Assembly: GCA_022451445.1 (NCBI GenBank)
Contig: JAKUSY010000024.1
Location: 1 to 15,235 of the forward strand
Source of the DNA: Planctomycetota bacterium
GTDB taxonomy: Bacteria; Planctomycetota; UBA8108
DNA length: 15,235 nt
Direction: 5' to 3'
Shown: positions 1 through 7,092 of the stretch, in pieces
How positions within the stretch are numbered: the first letter of the stretch is position 1
Layout: each line of letters opens with the position of its first letter
Notes under the pieces: model-generated
Told to the model about the DNA's origin: nothing
Database searches by the model: none
Seen by the model: only the letters and a program-made list of their open reading frames with translations
Program-made: the position numbers and the translations under genes

Positions 1-1086
1 AACTCCTCGATCAAGGTTACGAAGAATCCGTGGAAGACCACCCATGTCCCCGGCGGCTCGAGTGGTGGTGCCGCGGCGCTTTGTTCCGCTACCCGGGGTA
101 TGCTCCACCTCTGCTCCGATACGGGTGGCTCCATCCGCCAGCCGGCGTCCTATTGCGGGGTCACCGGCCTCAAGCCTACCTACGGCAGGGTCTCCCGCTA
201 CGGCCTGCTCGCCTTCGCCAGCTCCCTCGACCAGATCGGGCCGCTGCAGCATTCGGCCCTCGAGTGCGCTCTCGTTCTCCAGGCTATGGCGGGTGTGGAC
301 CGGATGGATTGCACGAGCAGGGACGTCGAGGTGAAGGATTACGTGGAGAGCGCCTCCCGCGACATCTCCGGACTGCGTATCGGGCTCGCCCCCGAGCTCT
401 TTCCCGAGGGAGTGGAGGCCGAGGTCCGCGAGAGCGTCGAGCGGGGAGTCGAGGTGCTCCGGGGGCTCGGCGCCGAGGTGAAGGAGGTCTCCCTGCCCAA
501 TGCGCGCTACGCCAACCCGGCCTACGTTCTCGTCTCTGCCGCTGAGGCGAGCTCCAATCTCGCGCGCTACGATGGTGTTCATTTCGGGCACCGCTCGAAG
601 AATGCCGGGGAGCTCGTCGAGCTCTATAAGAGCTCGAGAGCCGAGGGGTTCGGCCCGGAGGTGAAGAGGCGGATCATGATCGGCACCTTCGTCCTGAGCT
701 CGGGATATTACGACGCCTTCTATCTCAAGGCCCTGAAGGTGAGGAAGCTCATCCAGCAGGATTTCGAGAAGGCGCTTGGCGAGGTGGACGCGGTGATCTG
801 TCCGACCTCGCCGATCACCGCGTTTCCCATCGGTGAGCGGATGGATGATCCCATGAAGCTCTACGCGGTTGATGTGCTGACCGTTCCGGCCAACCTAGCC
901 TCCCTGCCCGCGCTCAGCATGCCCTGTGGCCTGTCCGGTGAAGGCCTTCCCGTCGGGATGCAGATTTACGGCCGGCAGATGGAGGATGACGTGGTGTTGC
1001 GGATCGCCAACGCTTTCCAGTCCGAGACCGACCATCATCTGCGGGCGCCGGGGGTGAATGTCTGGGATGGCGGAGGCGGGGCCTGA
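1..1086 (+). CDS. gatA: Glutamyl-tRNA(Gln)/aspartyl-tRNA(Asn) amidotransferase subunit A, 5' truncated by the window edge
   Basis: GatA is the amidase-signature subunit of GatCAB. It hydrolyses glutamine and sends ammonia to GatB for converting Glu-tRNA(Gln) or Asp-tRNA(Asn) to the amidated forms in the cytoplasm. Frame 1 is open from the first base, so the start and the catalytic Lys region lie upstream. Visible are the Gly/Ser loop VPGGSSGGAAA with the cis-Ser, then SDTGGSIRQPA with the nucleophilic Ser, at the spacing usual for GatA, followed by GLKPTYGRVSRYG and FASSLDQIGPL. The C-terminal part (DVLTVPANLASLPALSMPCG, GLPVGMQIYG) is also typical GatA. The gene ends in TGA and gatB starts one nucleotide later, so the two are co-transcribed. 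gatC is not in the window. Identification is secure; only the N-terminus is missing. Confidence 0.97.
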   Translation, partial: NSSIKVTKNPWKTTHVPGGSSGGAAALCSATRGMLHLCSDTGGSIRQPASYCGVTGLKPTYGRVSRYGLLAFASSLDQIGPLQHSALECALVLQAMAGVDRMDCTSRDVEVKDYVESASRDISGLRIGLAPELFPEGVEAEVRESVERGVEVLRGLGAEVKEVSLPNARYANPAYVLVSAAEASSNLARYDGVHFGHRSKNAGELVELYKSSRAEGFGPEVKRRIMIGTFVLSSGYYDAFYLKALKVRKLIQQDFEKALGEVDAVICPTSPITAFPIGERMDDPMKLYAVDVLTVPANLASLPALSMPCGLSGEGLPVGMQIYGRQMEDDVVLRIANAFQSETDHHLRAPGVNVWDGGGGA

Positions 1087-1087
1087 T

Positions 1088-2554
1088 ATGTGCGCCGAAA
1101 ACTACCTCGATCCCCTGCAAAACTCCGCCTATGAAGCGGTGAGCGGCCTGGAGGTGCATGTCCAGCTGAACACCAGCACGAAGATGTTCTGCCGCTGCGA
1201 GAACAGGTTCGGAGCGGAGCCGAATACCAATGTCTGCCCCGTATGTCTCGGCTGGCCCGGCGCTCTGCCCTACGCCAACCGCCAGGCGAGCGAGCAGCCT
1301 CTGCGCGCGGTACTCGCCTGTGGTTGCGAGGTGGGGGAGTTCACCAAGTTCGACCGCAAGAATTACTACTACCCTGATCTGCCGAAGGGCTACCAGATCT
1401 CCCAATACGACCAGCCGCTGGGCCTTGGCGGCCGGGTCGAATTCTTTCTCGAGGGAGAGAGAGCCGGGGTCCGGCTGACGAGGATTCACCTCGAAGAGGA
1501 TGCCGGCAAGAATACCCATGTCGGGGGCCGCCCGGTCAGCTTCGTGGACCTCAACCGGGCAGGCACTCCCCTGCTGGAGATCGTGACCGAGCCCGACATC
1601 TCTTCGGCGGCGCAGGCCGGCGCCTTCCTGAGAAATCTCAGGCTCATCATGCTCTATCTCGGGGTCTCGGATTGCAATATGGAGGAGGGGTCGCTGCGCT
1701 GTGACGTGAACATTTCGATCCGTCCGAAGGGAGCCGAACATCTCGAGACCCGCTCGGAGATCAAGAACCTCAACTCCTTCAACTTTATCGAGAAGGCGCT
1801 CAATTACGAGATCGCCAGGCAGATCGAGCTGAAGGAGCGCGGTGAAGAGGTGGTGCAGGAGACCAGGCTCTACGATCCGGACCGGGATGAGACCCGCTCG
1901 ATGCGCGGCAAAGAGGCGGAGCACGACTACCGGTATTTTCCGGAGCCGGATCTTACCCCGGTCACCTTCGCCCCCGGGCAGCTGGAAGAAATACGTTCCG
2001 AGCTGCCCGAGCTGCCGATCGACCGTCTCCAGCGTTACACGGGGGAGCTGGAGCTCGAAGAGTATCCCGCCGACCTCCTCGTTCGGGACCACGAGGCGGC
2101 GGTATTCTTCGACAGCTGTGTGAAGATCTATCCCCAGGCGCGCTCGGTGGCCAATTGGATCCTGAACTCCCTGAAGGAGGAGGCCAATTCCCGCAAGGTC
2201 GGAATCTCTTCGCTGGGACTGGAGCCCGGGCGGTTCGTCGACCTGGTGAAGGCGGTGGACGATGGCATCGTGAGTTCTCAGAAGGCCAGGGATGTTCTCG
2301 AGCCGATGCTGGAGACCGACAAGTCGGTGGCGGAGATCATCAGCGAGCTGGGGCTCGAGCAGATCAGCGATGACTCCATGCTGCGCGAGCAGGTGGAGAA
2401 GGTGCTCGCTGAACATCCGGGGCCGGTCGAAGATGTCCGGGCGGGCAAGAAAAACTCGGTTAATTTCCTCGTCGGACAGGTGATGAAGGAGACCCGGGGA
2501 AAGGCCAATCCCGGCAAGGTAGCCGGGATCATAGGTGAAATACTCTCGGCGTGA
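1088..2554 (+). CDS. gatB: Glutamyl-tRNA(Gln)/aspartyl-tRNA(Asn) amidotransferase subunit B
   Basis: GatB holds the kinase/transamidase centre of GatCAB: it activates Glu or Asp on the misacylated tRNA with ATP and accepts ammonia from GatA. The 488-aa product has the usual family length. GLEVHVQL near the N-terminus starts the catalytic cradle. Cys pairs in CRCENRFG and NVCPVCLGWPG fit the zinc knuckle. FDRKNYYYPDLPKGYQISQ, RIHLEEDAGK, VDLNRAGTPLLEIVTEPD and GSLRCDVNIS are hallmark GatB motifs. The last ~150 residues form the helical tail with the YqeY-like tRNA-binding domain. An in-frame ATG exists at 1058 inside gatA, but 1088 is preferred because GGAGG at 1072-1076 sits 11 nt upstream and it gives a one-nucleotide gap after the gatA stop. 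A hairpin terminator follows directly. Confidence 0.97.
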   Translation: MCAENYLDPLQNSAYEAVSGLEVHVQLNTSTKMFCRCENRFGAEPNTNVCPVCLGWPGALPYANRQASEQPLRAVLACGCEVGEFTKFDRKNYYYPDLPKGYQISQYDQPLGLGGRVEFFLEGERAGVRLTRIHLEEDAGKNTHVGGRPVSFVDLNRAGTPLLEIVTEPDISSAAQAGAFLRNLRLIMLYLGVSDCNMEEGSLRCDVNISIRPKGAEHLETRSEIKNLNSFNFIEKALNYEIARQIELKERGEEVVQETRLYDPDRDETRSMRGKEAEHDYRYFPEPDLTPVTFAPGQLEEIRSELPELPIDRLQRYTGELELEEYPADLLVRDHEAAVFFDSCVKIYPQARSVANWILNSLKEEANSRKVGISSLGLEPGRFVDLVKAVDDGIVSSQKARDVLEPMLETDKSVAEIISELGLEQISDDSMLREQVEKVLAEHPGPVEDVRAGKKNSVNFLVGQVMKETRGKANPGKVAGIIGEILSA

Positions 2555-2555
2555 T

Positions 2556-2582
2556 CGCCGGGAACCCGCCCCGGCGCTTTTT
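2556..2582 (+). terminator. Intrinsic terminator of gatAB
   Basis: Perfect 7-bp inverted repeat CGCCGGG (2556-2562) / CCCGGCG (2570-2576), 7-nt loop, one C, then TTTTT (2578-2582). It starts two bases after the gatB stop codon, the expected place for the end of the gat operon. Confidence 0.85.
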
Positions 2583-2620
2583 CAGGAGGTTCCCGGGATA
2601 GAATCGCCGATTTCCTGGGG

Positions 2621-2626
2621 TAGAAT
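2621..2626 (+). promoter_or_regulatory. Possible -10 element giving a leaderless VWA mRNA
   Basis: TAGAAT matches the TAnnnT -10 consensus and ends 6 nt before the ATG at 2633, so transcription would begin at or next to the start codon. No Shine-Dalgarno sequence precedes that ATG, which fits a leaderless message. A second TAGAAT lies at 2599-2604 and would give a leader of about 20 nt. No convincing -35 is seen for either, so this is tentative. Confidence 0.35.
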
Positions 2627-2632
2627 ATCGAA

Positions 2633-4090
2633 ATGAGAATCGCCCGAGCTATTCAGCTTCGATTGACGAGGTGGGCCCTGTCGCCTCGAAGCGCCGATGG
2701 CGCCCGGACCTGCCTGGCCGTGTTTTTTCTATTGGCGGCGATTTTTCCGTCTGCGCTGGGAGCGGAGGAGCCCGAGGGCGGCTGGAAGTCGGCCGAGAGC
2801 GCGCTCCGCAAAGCCATCCTGTCGAAAAATTTCGAGGTAGCCCAGCGGCTGGTTGGCGAGCTGGCGGATACCGATGATGTCCGTGGCTACAGGCTTATCC
2901 TCAAGTACGCCGTCGGTGGTCACAGCTACGACCTCGACCGCCTGGCCGGCCGCAAGCTCGTCGCCGTCGAATCCGCTAATGTGCGCAAGGAGGTCTGCAG
3001 CGCGGTGTCGAGGGGCAGGAACGCGAAAATGAAAATCGTTCTCCTGGCTGTGTTGAAGCGCTGGAGAGATGATCCCCTGGCGATGAAAACCCTCCATGCT
3101 GAGCTCCGGAATCCGCGCAAGGAGGTCGTCTTCGCGACCATTCGGTTGATCAGGGACCTCGACAGCCCTGAGCTGTCGATGGAGGCGCTGATCGATGAGC
3201 TCGGGCGTCGCGAGAGGAGGCCCCGCGATCGGATCTACTTCGATCTGCAACGAACTCTCGAGGATCTTTCCGGGTACAAATTTCCGGTCGCCGCGGACTG
3301 GCGCAATTACTGGAAGGGGAGAAAGGGCGGAAAGAAACCGGTCCCGAAAAATACCGGCGAGAGCCGCACGGTCCTCTTCAAGAGGCCGACCTTCTTTTCG
3401 GTGACAGTGGATTCTGACCGCGTCCTCTTCATCATCGATGTCAGCGACAGCATGAAGATCCCCGACACCGTGATCCAGAAGCCCCGGCGACCTGTCGAGG
3501 AGCCCGGCCGCAAGGGCAGGACGGTCGTGGTAAAGCCCGATGGAGCCTCCGGAAGCGAGAAGGCCCCGGTGCCGAAGTCGAAGCTGGTCCCCAGGATTAC
3601 CCGCGTCAAGCACGAGCTGTTGAAGACGCTTGCCGGTCTGCCGACTCACGTTCGCTTCGGGATCATGAACTTCAACCACCAGATCGGGTTCTTCGGGTCC
3701 GCGCCGCCTCCACTTCCCGAGAGGGACAAGCCCATTCAACACGCCGCGGCGCCGGCGTTGCTCCAGGCCTCCAAGGCGAACAAGCAGAAGGCCTACGATT
3801 GGGTTCGGGCCCTGAGGCCCTCCGGCGCCACGCGAACGGATCTCGCCGTTACGAGGATCTTCGGGATTCCCGAAATCGATACCATCTACCTGTTGACCGA
3901 TGGTGAGCCCAGGGATGAGAAGAACCAGAAGATCGCGCCTGAAATAGTTCTGACGATAGCCAGGATCCAGAACCGTTTTCGAAAGGCGAGGATTCACACC
4001 ATAGGGTTCTCCCAGGCTGGCTACACCATGCAGAAGCTCTGCCGGGATCTCGCGGGTCAGAACGACGGCAAGTGCGTGCTCCTCGACTGA
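2633..4090 (+). CDS. Exported HEAT-repeat-like / von Willebrand factor type A domain protein
   Basis: A 485-aa protein of unknown specific role. A basic N-terminus is followed by a hydrophobic stretch at residues 27-42 and a likely signal-peptidase site near SALGAEE, so it is probably exported or anchored. Residues ~55-215 are helical with HEAT-like character (RKEVVFATIRLIRDLDSPELS). An aromatic linker ADWRNYW at ~221-227 precedes the VWA domain. The VWA domain (~258-485) opens with VLFIIDVSDSM, so the MIDAS DxSxS is D269-S273. SGATRTDLA near 397-405 supplies the MIDAS Thr and LLTDGEP at 420-426 the Asp, so metal binding looks intact. A Pro/Lys-rich insert (~280-318) interrupts the fold after the first strand. 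VWA domains usually bind metal-dependent protein partners. The gene is convergent with the FHA gene, stops 9 nt apart. The start lacks a ribosome-binding site. Confidence 0.8.
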   Translation: MRIARAIQLRLTRWALSPRSADGARTCLAVFFLLAAIFPSALGAEEPEGGWKSAESALRKAILSKNFEVAQRLVGELADTDDVRGYRLILKYAVGGHSYDLDRLAGRKLVAVESANVRKEVCSAVSRGRNAKMKIVLLAVLKRWRDDPLAMKTLHAELRNPRKEVVFATIRLIRDLDSPELSMEALIDELGRRERRPRDRIYFDLQRTLEDLSGYKFPVAADWRNYWKGRKGGKKPVPKNTGESRTVLFKRPTFFSVTVDSDRVLFIIDVSDSMKIPDTVIQKPRRPVEEPGRKGRTVVVKPDGASGSEKAPVPKSKLVPRITRVKHELLKTLAGLPTHVRFGIMNFNHQIGFFGSAPPPLPERDKPIQHAAAPALLQASKANKQKAYDWVRALRPSGATRTDLAVTRIFGIPEIDTIYLLTDGEPRDEKNQKIAPEIVLTIARIQNRFRKARIHTIGFSQAGYTMQKLCRDLAGQNDGKCVLLD

Positions 4091-4103
4091 GCGCGGAGCT
4101 CAG
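4087..4103. repeat. Inverted repeat spanning two convergent stop codons
   Basis: CTGAGC (4087-4092) and GCTCAG (4098-4103) flank a 5-nt spacer. The TGA of the VWA gene (4088-4090) and the TGA of the FHA gene (minus, 4102-4100) lie in symmetric arms. There is no T-run on either side, so it is not a convincing intrinsic terminator, although the 9-bp gap leaves no other room for one. Confidence 0.5.
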
Positions 4104-5524
4104 CTGTTGAAGGCTGTGAAGAGGATCTCCGCGACCTTTGAGCTGCCCCAGAAGAGGGCCGCCCAGAGGGCCGCCCAGAACGGCAGGCTGAAAAGGTTCT
4201 TCAGCAGGCTGGGGCGGGGCCCCGGCGTGCTCTCCATACGCGGACGCGGGCCCGAGGTTTTCAGATCCAGCCGCGGCTGGGTGAGCGGGGGCAGGGGCCC
4301 AGAGGCATCGATCCGCTCGGCGGCTTCGCTCCCGGCCTGCACGTCCGCGGGTTCGGGATCCCCGTGGAGCTCGCCCTCCTCCGCGGCGTCCCGGATACTC
4401 GACAGCACCGGGTCGAGACGATCCGCGGTGCTCGGTCTCGCCGCGGGATCCTTCTCAAGCATCTCACTCAGCAGGTCGGAGAGATTCTCGGGAATATCCG
4501 CTTCGATGAGGTTAGCCGGGGCGGGCTTGAGCTCGCGGTGCTTCTCGAGAATCTCCGCGGTCTCTCCCTCTCCCATCGCCGGGGTGCCGGTGAGGAGGTA
4601 GTAGGCGAGAGCCGCGGCGGAATAGGCCAGCGCCTTGTCCAGCGCCGGCGCCTCGCCGTTTTCGCCGGTGGTGAGCTCCGGGGGCAGGTAGTCGGTATAG
4701 GCTCCCAGATGGTGGAGGGCGTTGTCGTGGATGCTTACCAGGGTCGGCAGCTCGAGAGCCGCGCAGGAGAGGGTCCGCCCGCCGCCCCCTCCGGGTTGGA
4801 TTTGAAGCTGCGCGAGGCTCAGGGGGTAGCAGATCCCGGGGAACTCACACCTGGTGAGGGTTATGCTCAGCAGCTGGCGGACCAGGCCGAGCCTGGTATC
4901 GAGTGGCTCCGCCAGGAGGCTGTCGAACTCGGCTTCGAGCGGGGTCCCGCGACGCGAGCGGTGAACCAGGTAGCTCCTGGATCCGTCTGAAAAATTCGGG
5001 TACACGGCCGCATCGATAAGGTCGTGCTTCAGCTTCGAGGCCGATTCGACGGCCGCCAGGATCCTGTCGAGGAGCTCTCCCTCCGGAGCCTGCCCCTCGG
5101 CAAAGAGATCCACTCGCACCTGGCGGTCGAGCGCCGCCTGGAAGGCGTTGTAGACGAAGACGCAACCTTCCTCGCGGAGGGTGTCGAGGAGGCGGGAGCC
5201 GTGGACCTCCCGGCGTGGGGGAGGAAGATTCTCGGTTTCCTCGAAGACCAGGAAGGTGTTGCCTATCTGTACGGTCGACTGATCCTGGAGCGGGCTCCTG
5301 TCCACCTTTTCGCCGTCGAGCAGGGTCCCGTTGGAGGAGCCGAGATCCTCGATATGCCAGCTGCCCGATACCAGGATGGCCTGGGCGTGTTTGCGCGAGC
5401 AGCGGTTGTCATCGAGGCAGATCTCGGCATCTTCACTCCGGCCGAGAACAGTTGGCGCCTTGCGGGAAAAGACGGCGAAGGCTTCCCCCTCATTCTTTCC
5501 TTTTCTTACGCGTAGGACAGGCAT
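4100..5524 (-). CDS. FHA domain - degenerate protein kinase (pseudokinase) - C-terminal membrane anchor protein
   Basis: A 474-aa protein with three parts. Residues 1-95 are an FHA phosphothreonine-binding domain with canonical GRS (28-30), SRKH (43-46) and SSNGT (63-67). Residues ~115-378 resemble a Hanks-type kinase. The C-lobe is recognisable: YLPPEL in the place of the APE motif, a helix AYSAAALAYYLLTGTPAMG (F-helix/LTG region), and EMLEKDPAARPSTADRL, the conserved kdPaaRP end. The ATP-binding Lys, HRD and DFG motifs are not found (FPGICYPLSL stands where HRD would be), so it is probably catalytically dead. A Pro-rich linker (~385-440) leads to one hydrophobic segment at ~446-467, a tail anchor that would leave FHA and pseudokinase in the cytoplasm. 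The start at 5524 is chosen over 5554 because MPVLRVRKGKNEG is the usual beginning of an FHA fold and a TATAAT lies just upstream. Confidence 0.82.
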   Translation of the reverse strand: MPVLRVRKGKNEGEAFAVFSRKAPTVLGRSEDAEICLDDNRCSRKHAQAILVSGSWHIEDLGSSNGTLLDGEKVDRSPLQDQSTVQIGNTFLVFEETENLPPPRREVHGSRLLDTLREEGCVFVYNAFQAALDRQVRVDLFAEGQAPEGELLDRILAAVESASKLKHDLIDAAVYPNFSDGSRSYLVHRSRRGTPLEAEFDSLLAEPLDTRLGLVRQLLSITLTRCEFPGICYPLSLAQLQIQPGGGGGRTLSCAALELPTLVSIHDNALHHLGAYTDYLPPELTTGENGEAPALDKALAYSAAALAYYLLTGTPAMGEGETAEILEKHRELKPAPANLIEADIPENLSDLLSEMLEKDPAARPSTADRLDPVLSSIRDAAEEGELHGDPEPADVQAGSEAAERIDASGPLPPLTQPRLDLKTSGPRPRMESTPGPRPSLLKNLFSLPFWAALWAALFWGSSKVAEILFTAFNS

Positions 5525-5541
5525 CGTTCTAGTATTATACT
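5514..5541 (+). promoter_or_regulatory. Candidate rsfS promoter overlapping the divergent FHA promoter
   Basis: AGGACA (5514-5519, 4 of 6 to TTGACA), a 16-bp spacer and TATACT (5536-5541) face rsfS. The -10 shares bases 5536-5539 with the minus-strand TATAAT, so the two promoters cannot both be occupied. The leader would be about 16 nt with no visible ribosome-binding site. Confidence 0.45.
5534..5539 (-). promoter_or_regulatory. -10 element of the FHA-pseudokinase gene (leaderless)
   Basis: On the minus strand a perfect TATAAT ends 9 nt before the ATG at 5524. Transcription would therefore begin only about 2-3 nt before the start codon, and there is no Shine-Dalgarno sequence. No clear -35 is seen. 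Confidence 0.55.
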
Positions 5542-5563
5542 CAATTCTGTACACCTTATCTCG

Positions 5564-5980
5564 ATGGAGCTGGTATTGATCGACATCAGGTCGGATTCGC
5601 GGGGCGTGGTCAGGCGCTGCGCCCAGATTCTTGACGAGAACAAGCTCTCAGACATCGAGATATTCGAGGTCGGCGATACTATCCAGATCACGGACTATTT
5701 CGTTATCGCGACCGGGTTGACCTCACGTCATTTGCTTACCGCGGCGGCGGATCTCAGCAAGGAGCTTCGAGTCGCCGGTATTGTAGATGACCGTAACGAA
5801 AACTTTCACAAAGAGGGGCATCATGCTCGTGAGGGGCGCTGGGTTCTGCTCGATCTGGATCAGATAGTCGTCCATCTCTTCCTCGAGGAGAGCAGGAAGT
5901 ATTATGACCTCGAGTTGCTGTGGGGTGACTGTCCCAGGGTGGACTGGGAGCCTAGCCCGAGGCCTGCCGCAAGCGGCTGA
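5564..5980 (+). CDS. rsfS: Ribosomal silencing factor RsfS (YbeB/Iojap family)
   Basis: RsfS binds ribosomal protein uL14 on the large subunit and blocks joining of the small subunit, lowering translation under nutrient limitation. The 138-aa product has the family length and motifs: KLSDIEIFEVGD, TDYFVIATGLTSRH (43-56), then WVLLDLDQIVVHLF (93-106) and RKYYDLELLWGDCPRV (111-126), which is the conserved RxYYdLExLWgDap block. The C-terminal dozen residues are variable. The start at 5564 matches the family N-terminus but has no Shine-Dalgarno sequence. nadD, a frequent neighbour of rsfS, is absent here; instead the FHA-pseudokinase gene is divergent and tsaE follows after 64 nt. Confidence 0.95.
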   Translation: MELVLIDIRSDSRGVVRRCAQILDENKLSDIEIFEVGDTIQITDYFVIATGLTSRHLLTAAADLSKELRVAGIVDDRNENFHKEGHHAREGRWVLLDLDQIVVHLFLEESRKYYDLELLWGDCPRVDWEPSPRPAASG

Positions 5981-6044
5981 GCCCGTTTTGCCACGTGCTG
6001 TGGCGTATCGGCGGGGGACGAGAGGGGAGATTGGGACCGCCCAG

Positions 6045-6557
6045 ATGGAATGTGTTGAAAGATTGACAGGGAGCGCTGAGGAAACCTTCGAGGTTGCCCG
6101 CCAGCTTGGAGAGAGTCTCTCTGGAGGTGAGGTTTTCGCCCTGGTCGGTGATCTGGGGTCGGGCAAGACGACCTTCACCAGGGGGCTGGTCTGCGGAGCG
6201 GGCTGCGCGGATTATGCGAGGGTGAACAGTCCGACCTACGTTCTCGAGCAGGTATACCAGGGGCGGGTGCCGATTCGTCACTATGATGCCTACCGGCTCG
6301 GGAGTCCTTGCGAGCTTGATGAGCTCGGCTTTCAGGAGGCCCTCTCGTCGAGGGCTGTCCTGGTCGTTGAGTGGGCGGATCGGGTCGAGTCCCTCCTGCC
6401 GGCTGACAGATTGCTCCTGGAGCTGTCCTTTGCCGGGGTGGAGCGGGAAGGGGAGGGCCCGGGCGATGGTCGCCTGCTTCGGTGCAGCTCTTCGCGCGAC
6501 GCCTGGGCCGGGCGGCTGGCTTCTCTCGGCGGCGCCTGTGCCGATAATGAGCAGTGA
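6045..6557 (+). CDS. tsaE: tRNA threonylcarbamoyladenosine biosynthesis ATPase TsaE
   Basis: TsaE is the P-loop ATPase that works with TsaB and TsaD to install t6A at position 37 of ANN-decoding tRNAs in the cytoplasm. Walker A is GDLGSGKTT at residues 35-43. VNSPTYVLEQVY (60-71), IRHYDAYRL (77-85) and VVEWADRVESLLP (107-119) are the expected TsaE blocks, including the conserved Asp of the HYDAYR motif and the EWxxR motif. The open frame extends upstream to 5904 inside rsfS, but homology begins at MECVERLTGS, so 6045 is chosen (170 aa, slightly longer than usual because of a ~40-aa variable tail). A purine-rich GGGGAG is about 16 nt upstream, longer than ideal. It probably shares the rsfS transcript. 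tsaB and tsaD are not in the window. Confidence 0.95.
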   Translation: MECVERLTGSAEETFEVARQLGESLSGGEVFALVGDLGSGKTTFTRGLVCGAGCADYARVNSPTYVLEQVYQGRVPIRHYDAYRLGSPCELDELGFQEALSSRAVLVVEWADRVESLLPADRLLLELSFAGVEREGEGPGDGRLLRCSSSRDAWAGRLASLGGACADNEQ

Positions 6558-6724
6558 CAATTCCAGGCCAGGAATCGGTTTGGGTCCCCCTGGGGGCTGA
6601 ATCGCATGGATTGGAGATCGAGGATTTCGGGACAGAAAATATTCGGGGAAAACGGGATTTTGCCTGTCTGGAAGAATCGTTCGGGGCATGATGTCTTTTT
6701 CGGTATAGATAGAGTGGCCGAGGG

Positions 6725-6755
6725 TTGACGTTCAATGCCATCCGGTCGATATAAC
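6725..6755 (+). promoter_or_regulatory. Candidate promoter for the 104-aa / SMC-like ATPase / miaA unit
   Basis: TTGACG (6725-6730) and TATAAC (6750-6755) are separated by 19 bp, longer than the usual 17. The ATG of the next gene is at 6778. The rest of 6558-6724 shows no gene and no T-tailed hairpin; it holds only short GC palindromes. Confidence 0.5.
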
Positions 6756-6777
6756 AGAGAGGCGCGTAGAGATTTCG

Positions 6778-7092
6778 ATGCTGCCAGATGACCCGCTCAA
6801 TCCAATTCCCGGTGACCGGGAAGAGCCCGCCCAGCCGGCCGGGCCGGAATCCGCCGCCTCCGTGCCGCTCTTCAGTGGAATCTGCATGCGGGGGCCGGTG
6901 GAGGAATTGGAGCGGGTTTATAAGAATCGTTCCCGCGGCCTGGAGAGCTCGGGCGGCCAGGATCAGCTCGACCGCCTGTCGAGAGGCTTTGAGATCGCCA
7001 GGGACCGTCTCTCGATCGCCCTGGGCCTCAGTGAAGATCCCGAGCAGGACAATGCCCGGCAGGACGATGGGGGCGAGGGACTCGACGGATGA
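6778..7092 (+). CDS. Small protein of unknown function, translationally coupled to the SMC-like ATPase
   Basis: A 104-aa acidic protein that I do not recognise. The ends are low-complexity: Pro/Glu-rich at residues 1-30 and Asp/Gly-rich at 84-104. The core, residues 31-83, runs LFSGICMRGPVEELERVYK and then two predicted helices ending in FEIARDRLSIALGL. The helical pair with a YK/R-rich first helix vaguely recalls a J-domain, but no HPD is present, so I make no claim. There is no signal peptide or membrane segment. The case for a real gene is its TGA overlapping the next ATG as ATGA (7089-7092), a candidate promoter upstream, and the absence of a better frame. Context suggests a partner or regulator of the ATPase encoded next. 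Confidence 0.65.
   Translation: MLPDDPLNPIPGDREEPAQPAGPESAASVPLFSGICMRGPVEELERVYKNRSRGLESSGGQDQLDRLSRGFEIARDRLSIALGLSEDPEQDNARQDDGGEGLDG

Noticed and set aside
914..2416. 500-aa open frame on the minus strand
   Set aside because: Shadow of gatB caused by GC-rich codon structure; gatB motifs are unambiguous on the plus strand.
2558..2596. CCGGGAACC (2558-2566) can pair with GGTTCCCGG (2588-2596), an apparent anti-terminator of the gatB terminator
   Set aside because: The right arm is transcribed after the terminator U-run, so it could not prevent termination; probably chance GC complementarity.
2729..3997. 422-aa minus-strand open frame
   Set aside because: Shadow of the VWA gene; no domain or ribosome-binding site.
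6585..6597. CCCCCTGGGGG palindrome after tsaE as a terminator
   Set aside because: Too small a loop for a full stem and no T-run follows on either strand.
5952..6741. Two long minus-strand frames across tsaE
   Set aside because: Antisense to clear TsaE motifs; Arg/Pro-rich composition typical of shadow frames.
6707..6745. AGTGGCCGAGGGTTGA resembles the D-arm of a tRNA-Ser
   Set aside because: No acceptor pairing and no T-arm (GTTCRANNC) within the next 100 bases; it overlaps the promoter of the 104-aa gene.
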